From positions 1-64,000 of the forward strand of contig NZ_FOEI01000008.1 of the NCBI RefSeq assembly GCF_900110615.1: a stretch of DNA of 64,000 bases, read 5' to 3'. Numbering within the stretch: the stretch's first letter is position 1; every line of letters begins with the position of its first letter. Under the pieces are notes generated by a model, which saw only the letters and a list, made by a program, of their open reading frames with translations, was not told where the DNA came from and did no database searches. Both the position numbers and the translations under genes were made by a program. This document shows, piece after piece, positions 58,040 through 64,000 of this stretch. Origin of the DNA: Flavobacterium urocaniciphilum. Its GTDB lineage: Bacteria > Bacteroidota > Bacteroidia > Flavobacteriales > Flavobacteriaceae.

Positions 58040-58936
58040 CTATTTATAATCCTCCATCTTCTGTGGCGTTTCAATATATTCTTTTACAATTTGCAACACG
58101 CCGTCATCATTCGTGTCGATTAACCATTTAATAAGTGATATTCTGCCGTTTTCAATTTCTATTCCGGTTATGTTTCTGGGATGCACACAACTTCCATCAT
58201 TAAAAAAATTCAGTAAATTTTCGCTAGGTTTTGGAAAATGTGGGCGATGTGTATGACCCACAACGGTCATTTTATTGTCATTATCTGAAATCCATTTTTT
58301 AATGCGACGTTCTACTTTTTCAGATTCTCGGTAATTTTTAGCTGGACTCGTAGGGTCTTTAATTCCCCAAACTTGAAGCGGTTTCCACAAAATTCTAACA
58401 AAAAAACGATTGAATTTCCAACCTACATAATTCATAAAATCCGCTTGATGACCATGGGTTAAAAAGATTTCTTTTCCGGTATCAGAATTCTCTAAAACGA
58501 TGGCTTCATGAAATTTCAAATTGGGCATTAAGGGCATATTTTTTCCTTCCGTCGTATCAAAATATTCTGAAAAATTTCTTTTCACCACATTCTGATTTCG
58601 GTAAACCATATCGTGATTACCAAAAATCATGTGTAATTTATTTTTTTCGTAGAATTTTTTAAGCAGTAAAAAAACATTTTTATTGGCTTCAATAATGTCT
58701 TTGAAAAAAAGGTTTTCCCATAATTCGTCACCATCACCTAATTCTATGTATTGGAAATCATTTTTATAATAATGATTCAAAGCATGCATGTAAATGTTTC
58801 GGTTATTGGCAAAATCATCCGCAAAACTACCATCACCACGGTGACAATCACTAAATAAAATAAATTTATCCGAATGGGTAAACTTAATACGAAGTGCGTT
58901 TTGATAGGCTCTAGTTAAACGAGTTTGTGAAGACAT
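58040..58936 (-). CDS. metallophosphatase (calcineurin-like, LpxH-related)
   Basis: The 298-residue product has the metal-binding motifs of the calcineurin-like phosphoesterase fold: FILFSDCHRGDG (D-x-H variant, about 26-37), IELGDGDELWE near 62, MIFGNHDMVYR near 100, FLTHGHQADF near 158 and VVGHTHRP near 225. Related enzymes include UDP-2,3-diacylglucosamine hydrolase, but the N-terminal motif differs, so the substrate is not assigned. Its 3' end is duplicated at 56298-56392, and a foreign-looking gene lies between. A TATATTTG -7 element is at 58955-58962. Confidence 0.88.
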   Translation of the reverse strand: MSSQTRLTRAYQNALRIKFTHSDKFILFSDCHRGDGSFADDFANNRNIYMHALNHYYKNDFQYIELGDGDELWENLFFKDIIEANKNVFLLLKKFYEKNKLHMIFGNHDMVYRNQNVVKRNFSEYFDTTEGKNMPLMPNLKFHEAIVLENSDTGKEIFLTHGHQADFMNYVGWKFNRFFVRILWKPLQVWGIKDPTSPAKNYRESEKVERRIKKWISDNDNKMTVVGHTHRPHFPKPSENLLNFFNDGSCVHPRNITGIEIENGRISLIKWLIDTNDDGVLQIVKEYIETPQKMEDYK

Positions 58937-58954
58937 TTATAGTAGTTTGATTTA

Positions 58955-58962
58955 CAAATATA
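58955..58962 (-). promoter_or_regulatory. candidate -7 element of the metallophosphatase gene
   Basis: CAAATATA forward, TATATTTG on the reverse strand, 18 bp before the start codon at 58936. Confidence 0.5.
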
Positions 58963-58977
58963 TAAAATGAATTTCAT

Positions 58978-59007
58978 AAAAAAAGCCCAAACTTTCGTTT
59001 GAGCTTT
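58978..59007 (-). terminator. intrinsic terminator after tRNA-Leu(TAG)
   Basis: On the reverse strand: AAAGCTCAAAC, GAAA loop, GTTTGGGCTTT and a T run, with one mismatch in the stem. It starts just after the tRNA 3' end. Confidence 0.75.
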
Positions 59008-59008
59008 G

Positions 59009-59090
59009 TGCGGGTGAAAGGACTCGAACCTTCACACCGTGAGGCACCAGATCCTAAGTCTGGCGTGTCTACCAATTTCACCACACCCGC
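59009..59090 (-). tRNA. tRNA-Leu, anticodon TAG
   Basis: Read in reverse: acceptor GCGGGTG pairs with CACCCGC, D arm TGGTGAAATTGGTAGAC, anticodon stem CCAGA/TCTGG around CTTAGGA (anticodon TAG), a variable arm, T loop GGTTCGAGTCC, discriminator A. CCA is not encoded. It reads CUA and other CUN leucine codons. Confidence 0.95.
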
Positions 59091-59102
59091 AGTATTGGAG
59101 TG

Positions 59103-59132
59103 CAAATATATAAACATTATTACTATTAACAA
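59103..59132 (-). promoter_or_regulatory. promoter of tRNA-Leu(TAG)
   Basis: On the reverse strand: TTG (59132-59130), 19-bp spacer, TATATTTG (59110-59103), 12 bp before the tRNA. It has the same octamer and spacing as the tRNA-Asn promoter. Confidence 0.8.
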
Positions 59133-59314
59133 ATTAATTTACTTTTTTTTAGTTTGAATTAGTGTTTAATTGTCATTTTAGATGTCTAATATTTGAGTTA
59201 AAATTCAGTTTGTTATTTTATTATCCTTCCTTTTGTTTTTTGTTTGATAATTAACAAAAAAATTAAATTATTTTATATATTAGTAGCCTCAAATCTAACC
59301 TAAATTCATTTTTA

Positions 59315-62300
59315 ATGAAAAATAAACTACTAAAAATCACTACTTTAGCTGTAGTGTTGACTTTTGGAGGGCTTTTTGTGTATCAAAAAACTTCTAAACA
59401 AGATTGTGAAGTTGATCAACCTAAATCAATTCATGAAAATGTTAAAATAAAAAAAGGAATTCAAGCAGCAGCTTTATTAAATTCAAAATCAATTAATAAT
59501 TCTGTTACTAATAATGAAGTTAATGAAACTAAAATCAATAAAATTCATTCAACTTTAATCGATAATACATTACCTTCAAATGAAACTATTTTATCTGATT
59601 TAAGTCAGAAAGAATTAGATTCAATCGAAAAAATTAGATTAAAATACCACGACTTTGTAAATAATCATAAATTCAGAAAGCTAATGAAATTGCCTAAACA
59701 GGAACGTAAGGCAATGGGATTACCACCGAATGCTTTTTTTGAACAAGATTATTTATATTCTGCTGATCCGAATTTAGGCAGACCAACGCCAGAAGTAACA
59801 CTTGCACTTCAAAAAGAACTTAATGAAAAACTTGAATCGGGTCGTGTACCAGGTGATGGAATGGACAATCAATGGGTAGAACGTGGTGCGAATAATGTTG
59901 GCGGAAGAACTCGTGTTTTAAAATTTGCTCCTGGAAGTACTACAAAAGTTTTTGCTGGTGCTGTAAGTGGTGGTTTATGGGTTAATAATGATATAACATC
60001 AACTACAGGGACTTGGTCTCAAGTAACAGGTGTGCCAAGTAATATGGCGGTTACATGTATGACAATAGATCCTTTAAATACTAACATTATGTATATCGGT
60101 ACAGGTGAAGTATATACAGGAGGAATGGTAAATGGAAATGGAATATACAAATCAATTGATGGTGGGGTAACGTGGAAATTAATTTTTGGTGGAAATACAA
60201 ATACAATTGCCGATCAAATTACGTATGTACAAGATATTATTGCATGGGTTAATCCTTCTACAAACTTAACTGAAGTGTATTTTGGATCTGATGCTTATGT
60301 TTATGGTGAAGAAATTAATTCAGCATCTGGAGGTGCAGGTTGGTCTTGGTTAGGTTTAAATACAATAGGTTTGTATAAAAGTACAGACGGAGAAAATTTT
60401 ACAAAACAAACAAATGCAGCTCTACAAACTACTAGCACAACAAGATTTGTGGCGCCAAATAGTTTTGATACAGATTCTGCAGGTAATTTGTTTATGGGTA
60501 CAAAAACCAATGCTTATGGTGCTGGAGGAGGAAGATTATATAAATGCACAAACGGAACTAATTGGGCTCAAGTAAGAGATTTTGGAACTTCAGGAAGAGT
60601 GCAATTAGTGGCATCAAAAACTACTTTAGGTAGAATGTATGTTTTATTAGAGGATCAAGTTAATCCAAGTGCATCATATGGCGCAGCTTCTCCTGTTATT
60701 AGACGATCAACGGATGCTTTCGTTGCTGATAATACGAATGTTTCTTTACCTACAAGTGTTGGAAATCAACCTCCTGCATCTGACGATTTTTGTAGAGGTC
60801 AAGCTTTCTATGATTTAATGATTGGGATGAATCCAACAGATGATTCTGAAGTATATGTTGGGGGAATTGAAATTTTTAGAACAACTACTGCTTTTTCTGC
60901 AAATGCATCTTCTATGTGGACACAATATACAGATTGGACTGTAACAGCAACTACAACCGGAAGTACTTCTACAGTAAGAGATGGGGTGCATTCAGATCAT
61001 CATTGTATGGCTTTTGCACCAGGATTAACAAGCCGTGTGGTTTTTGGAAATGATGGAGGAGTATATTATTCTAATAATTCCGCTAATAGTATTGGTATTA
61101 GAAACAATAACTATAATGTGACTCAACCTTATAAAGCTGATATAAATACAGCTTCAACAGCTACAACTAGACTAGTTGCAGGATTGCAAGATAATGGTGT
61201 GCAATATGTAAATGGTGCTGCAGCTGGAATTAATGCAATGTCAAGAATACGTGGTGGAGATGGATGTTGGGTATTTATTGAAGATACAGATGCTTATATT
61301 ATTGGTTCTTATGTTTATAATGTATATTATAGACATGACATTAATGGTGCGCAAACGTATAATATTGCGAATAATCAAAATAATGGTGATTTCGTAAATC
61401 AATGCGGTTTAGATAGTACAAACGATCGTTTATATGCAAATGCTTCTGCTGGTACTACGTATCAAATGTATAGATATGATATTGGGGCAGCTTCTTCAAC
61501 TACAACTACTTTTTCAAATGCCTTAATGAATGATATACCTACATTTTTTAAACCGATGCCTACTACAACAACAAGTTTATTGGTTGGTTTAGCAAATGGA
61601 AGAATTCTTAAATTAGTTAATGCAGCTACGGCAGCGAATTCTGCCGGAATCACTTGGTCTAATATTGCAAGTGCTTCTATGTTGGGTGCTGTTTCAGATA
61701 TTCGATTTGGTGCTACAGAAGACGAAATTTTTGTAACATTCCATAATTATGGCGTTACTAATATTTGGTATACTTCAAACGGAACTGCTGCTACACCAAC
61801 TTGGGTTAGTAAAGATGGAGATTTGCCAAATTTACCGGTTAAATGTATTTTACAAAATCCGAATGCTACTAATGAAGTAATTATAGGAACGGAATTAGGA
61901 GTTTGGTATACGGTTAATTTTAATGCTGCTTCGCCAACTTGGAGAAGAGCCAACAATGGTATGAAAGATGTTAAAGTTATGAATTTTGAATACCGTTCAC
62001 TAGATAACACTATAGTTGCTTCTACTTATGGAAGAGGAGTTTGGACAGGTCAATTCTGGCAATGTGGAACTTCAGTAAAAACTTGGAACGGATCGGCTTG
62101 GTCGCCAGTTGGTACACCAACCTATAGAGACGCAGTTGTTTTTGCTGGAAATTATAATTCTACAGCAACTTTAGATGCTTGTTCAGTGACTGTAAATACA
62201 GGTGTAAATGTTGTTTTTAATTCGGGGCATTCTTTACGTGTAGGTGAAAATGTAACAGTAAATGGCACAGGAACTTTAACAATCAATAGCGATGCGGCAT

Positions 62301-63655
62301 TAGTACAATATACTAAACATGCTGTAAATACTGGAAACGTTATTGTAAAAAGAAATTCAGCCAATATGATTCATAATGATTATACAGCTTGGTCTTCACC
62401 AGTTGCTAATCAGAATTTATTAGCGTTTTCTCCAAATACATTAACTACTCGTTTTTATCAATATTTATATACAGGAACAACAACGCCAACAGCTTATCAA
62501 TCGGTTACTCCTTCAACAAATAGTTTCACTATGGCTAAAGGATACATGATTCGTGTAGCTAACAATTGGTCAACATCAACTCCAACAGCCTATAATGGAC
62601 AGTTTACAGGTGTTCCATATAACGGAACGATTACTTATGCAGTGGGTCAAGGATATAACTTATTAGGTAATCCGTATGCCTCACCAATTAGTGCTTACCG
62701 ATTCTTAATTACCAATCCGAAAATAAACACGATTTATTATTGGACACATACAGTTTCTGCAAGTGGTGGTGTATATCCGGTAAATAACTATGCGTCTTAT
62801 ACAACTTTAGGAGGAACGGCTTCTGCAGCTGGAGGAGCAATTCCGAATGATAAAATTAATGTGGGTCAAGGTTTCTTCGTGCAAGCAGCTACAGCTTATA
62901 CTGTAACTTTTGAAAACGAATTAAGAGAAGATGCGTCAACAACGACTCAGTTTTTCAGATCTCCTTATGCAGTTACGGATAGTCAACCAAGTGAAAAACA
63001 TAGAATTTGGTTGAATTTAAATGATGGAACTAAAAATTATAATCAGATATTATTAGGATACACTTCAAATGCAACAGCAGGAGTTGATTCAAAAATTGAT
63101 GGAAAAGTATTAGATACATCAAAAACGATGTTGTATAATTTAATTGAAAATACAGAATATGTAATACAAGGTAAAGGATTGCCTTTTTCTGATGATGATG
63201 TTGTGAAATTAGGATTAAAAGTTACTGAAGCAAATAGTTTTGAAATCAACATAGAACAAGTTGATGGGTTATTTGAAAATCAAGATGTTTATTTAAAAGA
63301 TAATTATACTCATGGTATTCATAATTTAAAAGAAGGTTCTTATTATTTTATTTCACAAGTTGGAACTTTTAACGACCGATTTGAATTAATCTATAAAAAA
63401 CCATCTCAAGAAGTACAAGTAGTTTCAAATGAAGTGGATGTTTTGGTTAAAAATAACGAATTAACGATACAGTCTTATCAGTCAAATATTTCAAACATTG
63501 AAGTATATGATGTATTAGGTAAACTGCTTTTTACTATAAACGAAATTCAAAACAAACAATTTAATACGAATCAAATTAATGCTGCAAATCAAGCATTAGT
63601 GGTAAAAATTACTTTAGAAAATGGAGAAATGATTACAAAGAAAATCATCATGTAA
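59315..63655 (+). CDS. very large T9SS-secreted protein with sortilin/BNR-like propeller
   Basis: The product is 1446 residues. An N-terminal hydrophobic segment (about 8-24) acts as signal. A polar linker (about 30-180) precedes a large beta-propeller-like region (about 185-925) with VPS10/sortilin/BNR-type blades, such as NVGGRTRVLKFAPGSTTKVFAGAVSGGLW, MTIDPLNTNIMYIGTGEVYTGG, GIYKSIDGGVTWKLIFGG and IGTELGVWYTVN. A beta-rich region (about 925-1340) with T9SS-associated strand repeats (YNLLGNPYASPISAYRFL) follows. The end (about 1375-1446; NNELTIQSYQSNISNIEVYDVLGKLLF, VVKITLENGEMITKKIIM) matches the type C T9SS sorting domain. A surface adhesin or hydrolase is likely; no catalytic motif is evident. 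Confidence 0.88.
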   Translation: MKNKLLKITTLAVVLTFGGLFVYQKTSKQDCEVDQPKSIHENVKIKKGIQAAALLNSKSINNSVTNNEVNETKINKIHSTLIDNTLPSNETILSDLSQKELDSIEKIRLKYHDFVNNHKFRKLMKLPKQERKAMGLPPNAFFEQDYLYSADPNLGRPTPEVTLALQKELNEKLESGRVPGDGMDNQWVERGANNVGGRTRVLKFAPGSTTKVFAGAVSGGLWVNNDITSTTGTWSQVTGVPSNMAVTCMTIDPLNTNIMYIGTGEVYTGGMVNGNGIYKSIDGGVTWKLIFGGNTNTIADQITYVQDIIAWVNPSTNLTEVYFGSDAYVYGEEINSASGGAGWSWLGLNTIGLYKSTDGENFTKQTNAALQTTSTTRFVAPNSFDTDSAGNLFMGTKTNAYGAGGGRLYKCTNGTNWAQVRDFGTSGRVQLVASKTTLGRMYVLLEDQVNPSASYGAASPVIRRSTDAFVADNTNVSLPTSVGNQPPASDDFCRGQAFYDLMIGMNPTDDSEVYVGGIEIFRTTTAFSANASSMWTQYTDWTVTATTTGSTSTVRDGVHSDHHCMAFAPGLTSRVVFGNDGGVYYSNNSANSIGIRNNNYNVTQPYKADINTASTATTRLVAGLQDNGVQYVNGAAAGINAMSRIRGGDGCWVFIEDTDAYIIGSYVYNVYYRHDINGAQTYNIANNQNNGDFVNQCGLDSTNDRLYANASAGTTYQMYRYDIGAASSTTTTFSNALMNDIPTFFKPMPTTTTSLLVGLANGRILKLVNAATAANSAGITWSNIASASMLGAVSDIRFGATEDEIFVTFHNYGVTNIWYTSNGTAATPTWVSKDGDLPNLPVKCILQNPNATNEVIIGTELGVWYTVNFNAASPTWRRANNGMKDVKVMNFEYRSLDNTIVASTYGRGVWTGQFWQCGTSVKTWNGSAWSPVGTPTYRDAVVFAGNYNSTATLDACSVTVNTGVNVVFNSGHSLRVGENVTVNGTGTLTINSDAALVQYTKHAVNTGNVIVKRNSANMIHNDYTAWSSPVANQNLLAFSPNTLTTRFYQYLYTGTTTPTAYQSVTPSTNSFTMAKGYMIRVANNWSTSTPTAYNGQFTGVPYNGTITYAVGQGYNLLGNPYASPISAYRFLITNPKINTIYYWTHTVSASGGVYPVNNYASYTTLGGTASAAGGAIPNDKINVGQGFFVQAATAYTVTFENELREDASTTTQFFRSPYAVTDSQPSEKHRIWLNLNDGTKNYNQILLGYTSNATAGVDSKIDGKVLDTSKTMLYNLIENTEYVIQGKGLPFSDDDVVKLGLKVTEANSFEINIEQVDGLFENQDVYLKDNYTHGIHNLKEGSYYFISQVGTFNDRFELIYKKPSQEVQVVSNEVDVLVKNNELTIQSYQSNISNIEVYDVLGKLLFTINEIQNKQFNTNQINAANQALVVKITLENGEMITKKIIM

Positions 63656-63670
63656 TTCATTTTAATTGAA

Positions 63671-63706
63671 ATAAAAAAAGGGTTCTGAATTTTCAGAACC
63701 CTTTTT
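63671..63706. terminator. bidirectional intrinsic terminator
   Basis: AAAAAGGGTTCTGAA pairs with TTCAGAACCCTTTTT over a two-base loop. It ends the large T9SS gene and the convergent dipeptidase gene. Confidence 0.88.
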
Positions 63707-63717
63707 CGTTTTATTAA

Positions 63718-64000
63718 TTACTGATTTTTAGATAATTCAGTAAAATATTTATAGAATAATGGAATCGTTTCAATTCCTTTCATATAATTGAAAATCCCAT
63801 AATGTTCATTTGGTGAGTGAATAGCATCACTATCTAAACCGAATCCCATCATAATCGTTTTGCTTTTTAATTCTTTTTCGAATAAAGCTACAATCGGAAT
63901 ACTTCCTCCAGAACGAACTGGAATTGGTGTTGTTCCAAATGAATCAGAATACGCTTTTGAAGCTGCTTGATATCCAATACTATCAATTGGTGTTACATAA
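63718..64000 (-). CDS. M20-family metallopeptidase (dipeptidase), C-terminal end (partial)
   Basis: Only the last 94 residues are in the window, read in reverse to TAA at 63718-63720; the gene continues past 64000. The segment VRSGGSIPIVALFEKELKSKTIMMGFGLDSDAIHSPNEHYGIFNYMKGIETIPLFYKY is the C-terminal catalytic lobe of M20/M28-type dipeptidases: R-S-G-G-S-I-P, the D-x-x-x-H-S-P-N-E signature with the metal-ligand histidine, and the closing helix. It would hydrolyse dipeptides or small peptides with two zinc ions. The N-terminal half and start are not visible. Confidence 0.88.
   Translation of the reverse strand, partial: YVTPIDSIGYQAASKAYSDSFGTTPIPVRSGGSIPIVALFEKELKSKTIMMGFGLDSDAIHSPNEHYGIFNYMKGIETIPLFYKYFTELSKNQ

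Overview
This is chromosomal DNA from a low-GC member of the Bacteroidota, most likely a Flavobacterium-like organism. The evidence is AT-rich composition, promoters of the Bacteroidota type (TTG, a 17-21 bp spacer, then TAnnTTTG), almost no Shine-Dalgarno sequences, three type IX secretion (T9SS) substrates with C-terminal sorting domains, a TonB-dependent receptor with a carboxypeptidase-like N-terminal domain, and sensor kinases with beta-propeller plus Y_Y_Y ectodomains. There is no rRNA operon, IS element, prophage or CRISPR array. Most of the window is core genome.

Layout. 1-1.9 kb: end of an OmpA-family gene, then prfC. 2.1-7.2 kb: two paralogous secreted proteins, a NarL/LuxR-type response regulator and a large propeller-type histidine kinase. 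The same 18-bp inverted repeat lies upstream of both the secreted pair and the kinase. 7.3-19.3 kb: a cytochrome c lipoprotein and an almost complete heme pathway (hemA-C-D-E-F reverse, hemB reverse, hemH-hemJ forward). It is interrupted by an AraC-type regulator carrying a Cys-Pro dipeptide and by three tandem secreted proteins. 19.3-26.9 kb: an NtrY-like kinase, a crotonase, two small His-containing lipoproteins, prs-rplY, tRNA-Leu, pheS and cvpA. 27-32.2 kb: an OmpR-type two-component pair divergent from a DUF1573 protein, then a methyltransferase, a beta-lactamase-fold hydrolase and an exonuclease. 32.3-43.5 kb: two surface proteins, a trans-sulfuration enzyme, a TPR protein, serS, an M1 aminopeptidase and rseP. 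43.6-51.4 kb: two identical tRNA-Asn genes, a beta-helix lipoprotein, a TonB receptor and a PhoB/PhoR-like pair, with four 11-bp direct repeats between receptor and regulator. 51.5-56.3 kb: trmB, a LysE-type transporter, an alkyltransferase-like protein and an Fe-S/redox group (mrp, NifU-like, ferredoxin reductase, ferredoxin). 56.3-59.1 kb: a metallophosphatase whose 3' end is duplicated on the far side of an inserted gene for a beta-helix/membrane protein, and tRNA-Leu. 59.3-64 kb: a 1446-residue T9SS substrate and the end of an M20 dipeptidase.

The most promising new observations are regulatory: the 18-bp palindrome linking a sensor kinase to a secreted protein pair, 11-bp phased direct repeats at two OmpR-family loci, and the Cys-Pro AraC protein as a candidate heme-responsive regulator inside the heme cluster. 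The clearest sign of genome change is the accessory gene flanked by the duplicated 3' end of the metallophosphatase. All coordinates, motifs and repeats were read by eye. Functions are inferred from family knowledge and no database search was run.
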